64,000 nucleotides of DNA from Pseudonocardia autotrophica (GTDB lineage Bacteria; Actinomycetota; Actinomycetes; Mycobacteriales; Pseudonocardiaceae): NCBI RefSeq assembly GCF_000717175.1, contig NZ_JNYD01000003.1, positions 496,001 through 560,000 of the forward strand, written 5' to 3'. The translations under genes and the position numbers were made by a program. This document shows positions 52,007 to 61,022 of the stretch, piece by piece. Positions within the stretch are counted from its first letter, which is position 1. Each line of letters starts with the position of its first letter. Below the pieces are notes generated by a model. It was not told where the DNA came from. It worked only from the letters and a program-made list of their open reading frames with translations, and made no database searches.

Positions 52007-52308
52007 GCTCCGAACTCCCTCGTCGTTGATGGCAGTCGAACAGGTCGCCCGGTGGTCCGTCCGGCTGCGCCCCAGCGAGCGGCCCGGCCTTCCGACAGCG
52101 TGGGCGGGCCGTCCACGACGGCCTGCTCGGCGTCGAGGTCGTCGTCGACCGCGACGGCGCGGCGGCGACGGGGGCGGGATGGACCGACGGCAGGTGGTGG
52201 AGCACCCGGCGACCGGACGCGAGGAGCGTGTCATCGGTTCCGGCTATCAAGCAAGGTTCTGTTGAGAGCAGCTTCCTATCAGTGTGAGAGCGCAGAAGAA
52301 TGGATCGA
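52007..52308. other. gap without a supported gene
   Basis: About 300 bases between the MHS start and the LysR stop. No conserved protein segment was seen. The part 52240-52310 is relatively AT-rich for this DNA and probably holds the MHS promoter, but no convincing -35/-10 pair stands out. Confidence 0.4.
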
Positions 52309-53226
52309 TCAGTCGTAGAGCAGCGCGGGTGACGGGCTCGGAGTGGGCAGCAGTCGTTTCGCGATCTCCACCACGGCGGGCAGGGCGCTGTTGGTGCTCC
52401 GTCCGTTCCAGGCGAAGACCGCCGCGAGCATCGGCAGCCTTCCGGTGAGTGGTCGGAAGCACACGCCGGGCAACGAGATCTGCTCGACGCTGGACACCGT
52501 GATCGTCACGCCCACACCCGCGGCGACGAGACTGAGGATCGCGAAGGTATCGGGCGCCTCGTGCAGTACGCGCGGGGAGAAACCATGCTGTGCGGCGATG
52601 TGCATCGTGGCCTCCCGTACCGGCGAGCCCGCGACGGCGGGGAACGTGATGAACGTCTGCTCGGCGAGGTCCTCGAAGGTCAAGGCCTCCCGGACGGCGA
52701 GCGGATGATCGGTGGGGAGTGCCGCGACGAGCGCCTCGTAGTCGAACACGTGCCAGTCCAGCGACCGCTCGCGCAGCGGGAGGCGCGCCATGCCGAGGTC
52801 GAGAGCGCCGTACAGGATCTGTCCGACCATCGCGCCACCGAAGGTCCGCCCGCGCAGCGCGAGCTCGATGCCCGGCTGTTCTCGACGGACGGCCCGCAGG
52901 AGCAGCGGAAGTGCCTTGCGGCTGCTGATGCTGGAGAACCCCAGGGAGACCTTGCCGGTGACGCCCGTGGTGCCGTAGACGGCGGCTCGCCGGGCCAGGT
53001 CCACGTCGTCGAGGACCGCGCGCGCGGGGTCGAGGAACGCCTGGCCCGCCGCGGTCAGAGACACCGACCGGGTGCTCCGCTCGAACAGCCGGACACCCAG
53101 GTCCTTCTCCAGCTGCTGGATCTGCTGGCTGACGGGCGGCTGGGCCATGTTGAGCCGGGCAGCCGCCCGGCCGAAGTGCAGTTCCTCGGCGACCGCGAGG
53201 AACGTGCGGAGATGGCGCAACTCCAC
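52309..53226 (-). CDS. LysR-family regulator
   Basis: A 305-residue LysR-type regulator. ELHFGRAAARLNMAQPPVS (about 14-32) is the HTH and LFERSTRSVSLTAAG the wing. The effector domain includes FSSISSRKALPLLLRAV. GTG 53226 begins VELRHLRTFLAVAEE, the usual LysR start. It is divergent from the BVMO operon across 126 bp and should regulate that operon and itself. The protein is similar to the one at 41099. Confidence 0.92.
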   Translation of the reverse strand: MELRHLRTFLAVAEELHFGRAAARLNMAQPPVSQQIQQLEKDLGVRLFERSTRSVSLTAAGQAFLDPARAVLDDVDLARRAAVYGTTGVTGKVSLGFSSISSRKALPLLLRAVRREQPGIELALRGRTFGGAMVGQILYGALDLGMARLPLRERSLDWHVFDYEALVAALPTDHPLAVREALTFEDLAEQTFITFPAVAGSPVREATMHIAAQHGFSPRVLHEAPDTFAILSLVAAGVGVTITVSSVEQISLPGVCFRPLTGRLPMLAAVFAWNGRSTNSALPAVVEIAKRLLPTPSPSPALLYD

Positions 53227-53268
53227 GGTGCCCCCGATTGATAGTGGATCGTGGTAAAGCGAAGAACG

Positions 53269-53278
53269 AATTGATATT
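53269..53278. promoter_or_regulatory. AATTGATATT site, LysR/DUF1185 region
   Basis: Exact copy of the 10-mer at 42023-42032, within the divergent region between the LysR gene and the BVMO operon. ATTGATAGTGG at 53237 is a partial repeat of it. Confidence 0.3.
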
Positions 53279-53352
53279 AGTCGGCGATGGATATCTCGTG
53301 CAACGATCGCTCTCGACGGAGCCCGAGCATCGACGCGGACGGGAGACACGAC

Positions 53353-53916
53353 ATGCGGATTCGCAAGATCGTCACCATCACCGAGGAGACCCGGAGCGAG
53401 GGTTTCCGGGACGCCGAGCGGCCGGTCAGGATCGCCTCGGCGATGGCAGTGATTCACAACCCCATGGCCGGACGGTTCGTGCAGGACCTGCTCCCGCTGG
53501 TCGACGAGTACGCGGACGCGCTCGGCGTGCTGCTGCCGACCCGGGCCATCGAGGCGCTGGGACGCAAGGCCGACGAGGTCGAGGCCTTCGGCAAGGGCGC
53601 GATCGTCGGGCTCGACGGTGAGATCGAGCACGCCTCCGCGATCATCCACACGATGCGCTTCGGGACCCCGTTCCGCCGGATCTGCGCTGACGCGACGACG
53701 CTGCTCACCGCCTGCGAGAAGCGGTCCGCTGCGGGGTCGACACTCGACATCCCGCTCAAGCACGTGCGGGAGGAGAAGACCCGGTCGCACTACCTGTCCC
53801 ACGAGGTGCGGATCGCGGACGCGCCCCGACCGGACGAGATCCTCGTCGTGGCGACGGTGGCCGACGGCGGGCGTGTCCACCCCCGCAGCGGGTCGCTGGG
53901 CAATGAGCTGCGATGA
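53353..53916 (+). CDS. DUF1185 (amino acid synthesis family) protein
   Basis: A 187-residue protein of the DUF1185/AA_synth family, whose biochemical role is not known to me. Conserved stretches include ASAMAVIHNPMAGRFV (about 29-44) and GKGAIVGLDGEIEHASAIIH, seen as GAIVGLDGEIEHAS. ATG 53353 follows GGGAG. It opens the six-gene operon and overlaps the BVMO gene by 4 bp. Its presence at the head of a monooxygenase operon suggests a role on substrate or product, not in amino acid synthesis. Confidence 0.87.
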   Translation: MRIRKIVTITEETRSEGFRDAERPVRIASAMAVIHNPMAGRFVQDLLPLVDEYADALGVLLPTRAIEALGRKADEVEAFGKGAIVGLDGEIEHASAIIHTMRFGTPFRRICADATTLLTACEKRSAAGSTLDIPLKHVREEKTRSHYLSHEVRIADAPRPDEILVVATVADGGRVHPRSGSLGNELR

Positions 53917-55592
53917 CCCGGCCGGATGCGGTCGACGGCGGGCCGGCGACAGGACGGTGCAACCGACCCGTGTCACACGACGTCGTCGTCGTCGGGGCGG
54001 GGTTCGGGGGCCTCATCGCGACCGCGCGGTTCCGGCGCATGGGCCTGGACACGGTGTGCCTGGACGCCGGCGAGGGCCCGGGCGGGGTGTGGACGCGCAA
54101 CCGGTACCCGGGCGCTCGGGTCGACTCGAGCAGCTTGTACTACACGCTCTCCCACGACCGCGATGTCTACGCGGGGTGGTCGCCGGACGAGCTCTACGCC
54201 GATGCCGCCGAGATGCGGCGCTACTTCGACTGGGTGGTGCCGGAGCTGGGGGTGGCCGACCTGGTCCGGCACGGGGTCACCCTCACCGCGGCCCGGTTCG
54301 ACACGGCGCGGGCGCACTGGGACCTGCGGACCGCGGACGGTGAGGAGCTCACCACACGCTACCTCGTGCTGGCGGTCGGCAGCCTCACCGTTCCGAACGG
54401 GCTCGACCTCCCCGGTGCCGAGCTGTTCGGCGGCCGAGTGGTGCACACCAGTGCCTGGCCGCGCGACGACGTCCCGGAACGGTTCGGGCGTGTCGGGGTG
54501 GTCGGTACGGGGTCCAGCGGGGTGCAGGTGATCACCGAGCTCGGTCGCGTCGCCGAGCGGCTGACGGTGTTCCAGCGCACTCCGCAGTACTCGCTGCCAC
54601 TCGGCAACCGGCCCCTCGCCCCCGACGAGCGCGCCGAGGTCGCCCGGCGCTACGACGACGTCCGGCGCGCCGTGTTCGCCTCCGAGCGCGGCCGCCCGCT
54701 CCCCTCGCACCGTGCACGGCTCGCCGACCTGTCCTACCCGGAGCAGCAGCGACAGCTCGAGGCGAAGTGGCGGGAGGGTGGCTCGGCGATCCTCGACTCG
54801 TTCACCGACCTGCTCACCGATCCGGCGGCCAACGACGTGTTCTCCGAGTTCGTCCGAGGCCGGATCCGTGCCACGGTCGACGACCCACGGACGGCGGAGA
54901 TGCTGGTGCCCCGGTACGGGATCGGCGCCAAGCGGGTCGTGCGCGACTCCGGCTTCTACGAAACGTTCAACCGTCCGAACGTCGAGCTCGTCTCGGTCCG
55001 CGAGGACCCTATCGTCGGGCTGGACCGGACCGGGCTGACGACCGAGCGCAGGCACGTCGACCTCGACCTACTGGTCCTGGCGACCGGGTTCGACGCGATG
55101 ACCGGGCCCCTGTTCGCCATCGACGTCGTCGGCCGCGAGGGCGACACCCTGCGTGAGCACTGGGACTCCGGACGGGCCATCGCCACGATGGGGGGCCTGA
55201 TGGCGGACGGCTTCCCCAATCTCTTCCTGATCGGTGGGGTGCAGACCCCCGCGGTGCACGTCAGCGTGCCGGCGCTCAACGAGTTCATGGTGGAGAAGGC
55301 GAGCGAGGTCGTCGCGTTCGCCGAGACACACGGCATCGCCACGATGGAGCCGGGCCGCGAGCTGTGCACACGGTGGGCCGCCACCGTCGACGAGGTCGGT
55401 CGGAGCTCGATCGTCGCCACGGTCGACAGCTGGTACAACGGTGGGAACGTACCCGGCAAGCCGCGCTCGTTCCTCACCTACCTCGGCGGGTTCGTCCGCT
55501 TCCAGGAGTTCCTTCGAGAGGTGTCGCCCGCGGATCTGGCGGATGGCCGAACCGCGGGCGAGCCGGTCGGGGTGCACGCCCGTGGGTACTGA
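53913..55592 (+). CDS. Baeyer-Villiger-type flavin monooxygenase
   Basis: A 559-residue class B flavoprotein monooxygenase. The FAD loop is GAGFGG (28-33), the BVMO fingerprint is FGGRVVHTSAWP (172-183), and the NADPH loop is GTGSSG (198-203). GPGGVWTRNRYPGARVD after the first loop is also typical. It would insert oxygen next to a ketone, giving an ester or lactone. The next gene is an alpha/beta hydrolase able to open such a product. The start overlaps the DUF1185 stop (ATGA). Size and order match cyclohexanone-monooxygenase relatives. Confidence 0.94.
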   Translation: MTRPDAVDGGPATGRCNRPVSHDVVVVGAGFGGLIATARFRRMGLDTVCLDAGEGPGGVWTRNRYPGARVDSSSLYYTLSHDRDVYAGWSPDELYADAAEMRRYFDWVVPELGVADLVRHGVTLTAARFDTARAHWDLRTADGEELTTRYLVLAVGSLTVPNGLDLPGAELFGGRVVHTSAWPRDDVPERFGRVGVVGTGSSGVQVITELGRVAERLTVFQRTPQYSLPLGNRPLAPDERAEVARRYDDVRRAVFASERGRPLPSHRARLADLSYPEQQRQLEAKWREGGSAILDSFTDLLTDPAANDVFSEFVRGRIRATVDDPRTAEMLVPRYGIGAKRVVRDSGFYETFNRPNVELVSVREDPIVGLDRTGLTTERRHVDLDLLVLATGFDAMTGPLFAIDVVGREGDTLREHWDSGRAIATMGGLMADGFPNLFLIGGVQTPAVHVSVPALNEFMVEKASEVVAFAETHGIATMEPGRELCTRWAATVDEVGRSSIVATVDSWYNGGNVPGKPRSFLTYLGGFVRFQEFLREVSPADLADGRTAGEPVGVHARGY

Positions 55593-56505
55593 GCGGGAAC
55601 CGGCAGTCCTCCACCCGGAGATCACCGCTGTGTTCGACCGGGACCCGGGGCTGCGCACCCGACTGCGCGTCTCGCCGCGGGTCGGCTTCGGAGGAGCGGT
55701 ACGCAGCGAGGATCTCGCGACGGCCGCCGGGACCCGGATCCGGTCCTACCGACCGGAGGGCACCGACCTCCCACGACACTGTCTCGTGTTCGCGCACGGC
55801 GGCGGCTGGACCCGAGGCGACCTCGACACCCAGGACCACCTGGTGCGGTCCGTGTCGGAGGCGGCGGGATGCCTGGCGCTGTCCGTCGACTACCGACTGG
55901 CCCCGACCCACCACCACCCGGCCCCGTTGCTCGACCTCGCCGACGCCGTCGACCACGCCGCAACGCTCTTGGCCGACGGCGCGGTCGGCGGGCAGGTCGT
56001 CGTCGCGGGGGCGAGTGCGGGAGGGCACCTGACCGCCACCACCCTCCTGCGGCTGCCCGCGGCTGCCCGAGGCGCGGTCGGGGGGATGGTGCTGCTCTAT
56101 CCCAAGACCGACCTCACCGACGACGGCGAGCGCCATCCGTCCCTGCGCCGCTTCGACGGCCGGTACGGACTGTCGCGCCCCTACGGGCACGAGGCCTATC
56201 TCGGCCCCGCGCAGCGGCACGCGGTCGAGGCGTCCCCGATCCATGCCGTCGGGTTCGAGGGGATGCCGCGCACACTCGTCGTCACGGCGGAGCTCGACCC
56301 GTTCCGGGACGAGGGGGAGGAGTTCGCGCGCCTCCTCGACCAGGCAGGCGTCCCCACCGCGACGATCCGGTTCGGAGGGACCGTCCACGGCTTCCTGACC
56401 CATTTCCCCGACTCACTCGACTTCTCCCTGGCGGTCGCCTCGATCGCCTCGTTCATCAGAACCACGAAGGAGCGCAGCGACGATGTCCACAGAGATCCCT
56501 CGTGA
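55582..56505 (+). CDS. alpha/beta hydrolase, HSL-type esterase/lactonase
   Basis: A 307-residue HSL-family hydrolase. The oxyanion motif is HGGGW (about 70-74), the nucleophile serine in GASAGG (about 140-145), and the acid and base in ELDPFRDEGE and VHGFLTH. GTG 55582 gives the full family length and overlaps the BVMO by 11 bp. The ester or lactone made by the monooxygenase is the natural substrate. The 3' end overlaps the SDR gene by 23 bp. Confidence 0.91.
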   Translation: MGTEREPAVLHPEITAVFDRDPGLRTRLRVSPRVGFGGAVRSEDLATAAGTRIRSYRPEGTDLPRHCLVFAHGGGWTRGDLDTQDHLVRSVSEAAGCLALSVDYRLAPTHHHPAPLLDLADAVDHAATLLADGAVGGQVVVAGASAGGHLTATTLLRLPAAARGAVGGMVLLYPKTDLTDDGERHPSLRRFDGRYGLSRPYGHEAYLGPAQRHAVEASPIHAVGFEGMPRTLVVTAELDPFRDEGEEFARLLDQAGVPTATIRFGGTVHGFLTHFPDSLDFSLAVASIASFIRTTKERSDDVHRDPS

Positions 56506-57259
56506 GCACGACCTGGCGGGGCGGGTCGTCGTCGTCACCGGTGCCGCCGCGGGCCAGGGCCGGGCCGAGGCACTCCTGTTGGCTGCGAGGGGAGCTCGGG
56601 TCGTAGCTTGTGACGTCGACGAGCAACGCCTCGCCGAGGTCGGACGAATGGCCGCCGAGTCGGGTCACCGGATGCGCACACAGCAGCTGGACGTGGCGGA
56701 CGAGAGGGCGTGGGCACGTCTCGTCGCGGACGTCGACGGCGAGTTCGGCGGCCTGTACGGGCTGGTCAACAACGCGGGAGTCGCCGGCCCCGTCAGCGCC
56801 GTGCCCGACCTGGCCGTCGAAGACTTCGACGCTCTCGTCGACGTCAACTTCAAGGGGGTCTTCCTCGGGATGAAGCACTGTCTCCCGGTGATGCGTCGCG
56901 GTGGACGCGGCAGCATCGTCAACATCGCGTCCTATGCCGCGCACCACGGCGCTCCCGAGCGGTCGGTCTACAGCGCGACGAAGTACGCCGTCCTCGGTCT
57001 GACGCGGTCTGCGGCACGGGAGACGGCGGCCTCCGGCGTGCGGGTGAACGCCGTCAGCCCGGGGTCGATCGACACCGAGATGGCCGCGTCGATCGAGGCG
57101 GACCGCGGCCTGAGCCGCGCCGAGCGCACCACCGTCATCCCGATGGGCCGGTACGGCAGCTCCGACGAGGTGGCGTCGGTCGTGGCGTTCCTGCTATCGG
57201 ACGCCGCATCCTACGTCACGGGTCAGACACTGTTGGTCGACGGCGGCAAGTCGGCGTGA
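56483..57259 (+). CDS. classical SDR
   Basis: A 258-residue SDR with VTGAAAGQGRAEALLLAARG (18-37), CDVD after strand 2, NNAG, serine in NIASYAA and Y-S-A-T-K. G-Q-G in the loop gives it a slight resemblance to mycofactocin-type SDRs, but the long insertion of that group is absent. It is embedded in the BVMO operon with overlaps on both sides. It could oxidise the alcohol released by the hydrolase, or make the ketone for the BVMO. Confidence 0.92.
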   Translation: MSTEIPREHDLAGRVVVVTGAAAGQGRAEALLLAARGARVVACDVDEQRLAEVGRMAAESGHRMRTQQLDVADERAWARLVADVDGEFGGLYGLVNNAGVAGPVSAVPDLAVEDFDALVDVNFKGVFLGMKHCLPVMRRGGRGSIVNIASYAAHHGAPERSVYSATKYAVLGLTRSAARETAASGVRVNAVSPGSIDTEMAASIEADRGLSRAERTTVIPMGRYGSSDEVASVVAFLLSDAASYVTGQTLLVDGGKSA

Positions 57260-58242
57260 GTCGGGGGCGGATCGCACACGTCGCTGTTCTGGGCGCGGGG
57301 TCGATCGGGGTCGGGTTCGCGGTGGCGTTCGCCGCCCACGGTGTTCCGGTGGTGCTCTGGGACCCGTTCCCCGAGGCCCTCGACCGCGCCCGCACGGATC
57401 TCCACCGTCGCCTGCGGCTGCTGGCGGACCACGGTCTCGCGCCCGGGCAGGCTGCGCCGGTGCGCACGGTCGAATCGGTCGAGGAGGCGGCATCGGACGC
57501 CGCTCTGGTCCAGGAGTGCGCCCCCGAGCGCGTCGAGGTCAAACGAGAGCTCCTCGCGGCCGCCGCGACAGTGGTCCCGGCGGTGCCGCTGGCCAGCGCG
57601 ACCTCGGCGATCCTGCCGAGCCGGATCGCCGAGGGGATGCCCGCCGAGGCCGCGGCCCGGGTCCTCGTGGCACACCCGGCGAACCCGCCCTACCTGCTGC
57701 CCGTGGTGGAGCTGGTGCCGGGTCCGACGACCGTCCCGGAGGTCGTCCGGCGCGCCGACGAGGTCTTCCGAGGTGCCGGAATGCATCCGGTCCTGGTGCA
57801 TCGCGAGGTCGAGGGCTTCGTCCTCAACCGGTTGCAGGGAGCCGTGCTGCGCGAGGCGTACTGCCTCGTGCGTGACGGCGTGGCCTCGGTCGCCGACGTC
57901 GACGAGGTGGTGCGAAGCGCCCTCGGTCGGCGGTGGAGCGTGACGGGCCCCTTCGAGACCGCCGACCTGAACACCCGCGGCGGGATCGCCTCGCACGCCG
58001 ACAAGCTCGGTCCCGCCTACGCGCGGATGGGCGCCGAGCGCGGACAGCACGACCCGTGGACCGCAGAGCTCGTCAGCCGGGTCACCGCCGAGCGTCGAAG
58101 GGTCCTACCGCTCGACGACTGGGATCGGCGGGTGCTGTGGCGAGACACGGCCCTCGCGGGGCTCACCGGCCACTGGACCGAGATCCGTCGCGCCGACGAC
58201 CCCGCCCCGTCCTCCGCAGCACGAGACCAGGAGCGTCCATGA
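57256..58242 (+). CDS. 3-hydroxyacyl-CoA dehydrogenase-like (lambda-crystallin type)
   Basis: A 328-residue dehydrogenase. The Rossmann loop is GAGSIG (14-19). The catalytic histidine-glutamate pair lies in AHPANPPYLLPVVELVPG (about 137-154), the form of L-gulonate/carnitine dehydrogenase and lambda-crystallin proteins, not of the beta-oxidation enzymes. FVLNRLQGA follows at the domain junction. A free 3-hydroxy acid is thus at least as likely a substrate as a CoA ester. GTG 57256 overlaps the preceding stop, and the stop overlaps the next start. Confidence 0.9.
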   Translation: MSRGRIAHVAVLGAGSIGVGFAVAFAAHGVPVVLWDPFPEALDRARTDLHRRLRLLADHGLAPGQAAPVRTVESVEEAASDAALVQECAPERVEVKRELLAAAATVVPAVPLASATSAILPSRIAEGMPAEAAARVLVAHPANPPYLLPVVELVPGPTTVPEVVRRADEVFRGAGMHPVLVHREVEGFVLNRLQGAVLREAYCLVRDGVASVADVDEVVRSALGRRWSVTGPFETADLNTRGGIASHADKLGPAYARMGAERGQHDPWTAELVSRVTAERRRVLPLDDWDRRVLWRDTALAGLTGHWTEIRRADDPAPSSAARDQERP

Positions 58243-58976
58243 GCGACAGCATCGACAGAACCGTTCTCGTCACCGGTGCCGCCCGCGGGATCGGACTCGC
58301 GACGGCCCGGCACCTCGCGGGGCGCGGTGCACGCGTCGTCGGGGTCGACCTCGTCGAACCCGAACCGGGCCACGCCGAGATCTTCACCGCATATGCCGTC
58401 CAGGACATCACCGCGGCCGACCGGCTCCCCGGGGTGCTCGACCGACTGGTCGCGGTGGCCGGGCCGCTCGACGGCCTGGTCAACAACGCCGCCTTCGTGC
58501 CGCACGGGTCCCTCCTCGACGGGAGGCTCACCGACCTCGACCGGGCGGTGGACGTGGGCGTACGCGCCGCTTACCACCTGGTGCAGCAGGTGGGGAGACG
58601 CATGGTGGCGGAGGGGCGGGAGGGGGCGATGGTGAACGTTAGCTCGGTCAACGCCGAGCGCGGGGTGACCGACCTGGCCGCATACTCGATCACCAAGGCG
58701 AGCCTGTCGTCACTGACCCGCTCGGCCGCTGTGGAGCTCGCCCGCCACGGGATCCGCTGCAACGCGGTGGCACCTGCGGCCACCCGGACCCCTGGTTCGG
58801 AGCGGACCCTCGACGAGGGCGAGGTGACTCGGCGGCTGGCACGGATCCCGCTCGGCCGCTTCGGTCGACCGGAGGAGATCGCCGCGTCGATCGGCTTCCT
58901 GCTGTCCGACGCCGCTTCCTTCATCACCGGCCACGTGCTCGCCGTCGACGGTGGCTACCTCGCCTTCGGCACCTGA
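58239..58976 (+). CDS. classical SDR
   Basis: A 245-residue SDR with VTGAARGIGLATARHLAGRG (11-30), GVDLVEPE after strand 2 (NAD preference), NNAA in place of NNAG, serine in NVSSVNAERG and Y-S-I-T-K. It is the last intact gene of the overlapping BVMO operon. Beyond it the DNA is decayed for 500 bp before a DUF35 gene. Oxidation of another hydroxyl intermediate is likely. Confidence 0.9.
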   Translation: MSDSIDRTVLVTGAARGIGLATARHLAGRGARVVGVDLVEPEPGHAEIFTAYAVQDITAADRLPGVLDRLVAVAGPLDGLVNNAAFVPHGSLLDGRLTDLDRAVDVGVRAAYHLVQQVGRRMVAEGREGAMVNVSSVNAERGVTDLAAYSITKASLSSLTRSAAVELARHGIRCNAVAPAATRTPGSERTLDEGEVTRRLARIPLGRFGRPEEIAASIGFLLSDAASFITGHVLAVDGGYLAFGT

Positions 58977-59162
58977 GGAGAGCTCCCGGAACGGGGTCGC
59001 CGCCGCCGCGTGCGGGGCGTCGCCGGTCTGGTCAGGCGGGATCTCGTCGCGCGCGCCGGCGTGGTCTCCGCTTGCATCAGCCGGCCTGGACCCGGCACTG
59101 CGAGACCCTCGGTGGCGTCCACCCGCCTTCGGCAGGCCACTGCCGGATCGCCGGGGGCGAGG

Positions 59163-59271
59163 CTACGGCCGCCAGTGGGCCGACTTCAGGATCGCGTTCG
59201 CCCGGCACAGCTCACGGACCTCAGGCTCGAGCTCCGCCAACCGAGCGTGGAGACGCTTCCGCCGGCGGACG
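59163..59271 (-). mobile_element. IS3-family OrfA fragment
   Basis: The minus strand encodes VRRRKRLHARLAELEPEV, then RELCRANAILKSAHWRP and a stop at 59163. This is the coiled-coil end of an IS3-group OrfA (usual form RELRRANEILKSAS). Neither the HTH nor OrfB remains. Confidence 0.55.
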
Positions 59272-59299
59272 CCGGGTCGGCCTTCGCGTCCAGGACGAG

Positions 59300-59461
59300 C
59301 CGGCTCGCTGCGCCCACGTGGCGGGCTTCAACGGGCTCACCGAGCTGGTCAAGCAGCTGCGGGGTCAGGCGGGCCGGGCGCAGGTCGAGAACGCCGAGGT
59401 CGCCATGCACGCCACCGAGGGGAACATGGGCTGCGGTGGCGTCACCATCCTGACGAGTTGA
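59300..59461 (+). pseudogene. thiolase-like protein, C-terminal remnant
   Basis: The last 45 or so residues of a thiolase-type protein survive, ending at TGA 59461: GFNGLTELVKQLRGQAG, then NMGCGGVTILTS. This is the C-terminal helix and strand that usually precede a DUF35 gene, and a DUF35 gene does begin 40 bases later. The IS3 fragment next to it suggests the rest was lost through an insertion or deletion. Confidence 0.6.
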
Positions 59462-59501
59462 GCCCTCGTCCCCGGCCCCGACATCTCCGCGAGAGGAACA
59501 C

Positions 59502-59948
59502 TTGAAGCGACCCGCACCCTCCGACCTCCGGCTCCCGCCCTGCGAGGGCCCGTTGCCGGACGTGGACCGGCCGCTCACCCGCGAGTACTGGAAGGGCACC
59601 CGGCGGCACGAGCTGCTCGCCCAACAGTGCTCGGACTGCGGGCGGGTGCGCTGGCTCCCCAAGCCGATGTGCCCGCGGTGCAACTCCTTCGCGGCGACCT
59701 GGGTGAGCACCGGGACCACCGGGACCGTCTTCTCGTTCATCATCAGCTACCGCGGCTTCGGCGCCTACTGGGAGAAGCGCGTCCCGTACGTCGTCGCGCT
59801 GGTGGAGATGGACGACGAGCCGTCGGTGCGGCTCATGACCGACCTGGTCGGCTGCGAGCCCAACGAGGTACACGTCGGGATGCCGGTGTCGGTGGTCTTC
59901 GATGACGTCACCGAGGAGGTCACGCTCCCGCGGTTCGGTCCGGTCTGA
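59502..59948 (+). CDS. DUF35 zinc-ribbon/OB-fold protein
   Basis: A 148-residue DUF35 protein with ribbon cysteines C43, C46, C57 and C60 and an OB-fold after them. It is recognisably related to the protein at 7103 (shared GTRRHEL before the ribbon). The start is a TTG preceded by GAGAGGAA. Its thiolase partner immediately upstream is reduced to a C-terminal remnant, so the protein is either orphaned or works with a thiolase-like subunit elsewhere, for instance that at 7595. Confidence 0.88.
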   Translation: MKRPAPSDLRLPPCEGPLPDVDRPLTREYWKGTRRHELLAQQCSDCGRVRWLPKPMCPRCNSFAATWVSTGTTGTVFSFIISYRGFGAYWEKRVPYVVALVEMDDEPSVRLMTDLVGCEPNEVHVGMPVSVVFDDVTEEVTLPRFGPV

Positions 59949-60062
59949 CGAAGAGGAACGGGTGTCGACTCGGTCGTCGCGTACGGCGACCGAGCCGAGC
60001 CGTGTCCGTCCTCGTAGACACCGGGCTCAACTTGCGTCGCGCCTCAGGTCCGGTGTCCACGG

Positions 60063-60131
60063 TCAGCCACCCGCGAGGCCGAGGATCTCAAAGGTCACGC
60101 CGTTGTCGTTCTTGATGTGGACGGCTCGCAG
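60063..60131 (-). pseudogene. VOC-protein C-terminal fragment
   Basis: Twenty-two residues ending at 60063 read AVHIKNDNGVTFEILGLAGG, which matches the last strand and metal glutamate of a VOC protein. No upstream part remains. It lies in the 1.2-kb gene-free stretch 59949-61133. Confidence 0.35.
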
Positions 60132-60204
60132 GAACCTCATTTTCCTGCCCGCGACCCACGTTCACATGTGGCGGGGCCCCAGCCCGGACCTCCATACCGT
60201 CTAA

Positions 60205-60655
60205 GCTGCCCGGACAGAGTGGTCAAGCGGGTGATGGGTGGCTGACCGCCGAGGGCCGTGTGGGCCTGTGGTGTTGTACTCGTGCAGGAACGCCGGGGAT
60301 GGCCTTCCGGCGTTGTGACTCGCTGGGGTAAAGCGTCGGAACGGATTGCGATCGGCCAGGGTGCGGCGGAACCGCTCGATCGTCTTGTTCGTCCGCGGCC
60401 GGTAGGGCCGGGTTGGGCGTGGCGAGATGCCCAGCCCGGCGAAGGTGTCGCGGCACAGGTGTGACCGGTAGGCCGCCCGTTCTCCGACAGCACCCGCATG
60501 GCGCTGACACCGAGTCCTGTGTACCAGGCGACGGCACGACGAAGCACGGCCGTCGCGGTGGCGGCGGACTCGTCGTCGTGGATCTCGGCGTAGGCGACGC
60601 GGGAGTGGTCGTCGATCACGGTGTGGACGTAGGCGTGGCCGATGGTCGACACCAT
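60205..60655 (-). mobile_element. IS481-family transposase remnant
   Basis: The DDE core of an IS481-type transposase can be read in two frames. AYVHTVIDDHSRVAYAEI with the first aspartate leads to SAMRVLSENG, where the usual second aspartate (SDNG) is glutamate. A frameshift follows, then SESQRRKAIPGV and finally TALGGQPPITRL. The N-terminal HTH is missing, so it cannot transpose. It marks recombination between the catabolic and replication regions. Confidence 0.7.
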
Positions 60656-60987
60656 CCCGGCGCTGAGCGCCCGACCAGAAGAGAAGATCACGCGGTCGTC
60701 GTCACAAACCATGCCGGCGGGCTTGACCCAGGAGCCGTACTCCACGCCTCGCTCATGCCGCACATGCGCTCCACCTGGAACGACGGATGCAAATGCGCCT
60801 GCAGCAGGCTCACCCTTTCGTGTCGATCTCTCGGAGGGGTTGCCTCTGTGTGGCCCCGCCACCGATACGCGCCGCCGAAAGGGGTTTCACTAAGCCCGGG
60901 GTAGCGCGCCCTGCAGCGAGTCTGGTCTGTCTCCTTGGCCGAGCTTGCTCGTGTCGTCCCCCGTCGCAAAGCCGGTCCCGAGAGATC

Positions 60988-61022
60988 CTTTGCGGCCCTT
61001 CGGGTGCGCTGCGCCCGCAAAG
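60988..61022. repeat. stem-loop upstream of parB module
   Basis: CTTTGCGG (60988-60995) and CCGCAAAG (61015-61022) form a perfect 8-bp stem, with GGGTGCGC and GCGCCC inside capable of a second stem. It may end transcription from the IS region or structure the leader of the small gene at 61134. Confidence 0.4.

Noticed and set aside
60988..61022. Stem-loop considered as a tRNA or attachment site
   Set aside because: Only one stable arm, no cloverleaf, anticodon or CCA-proximal features, and no direct repeat of an att type was found.
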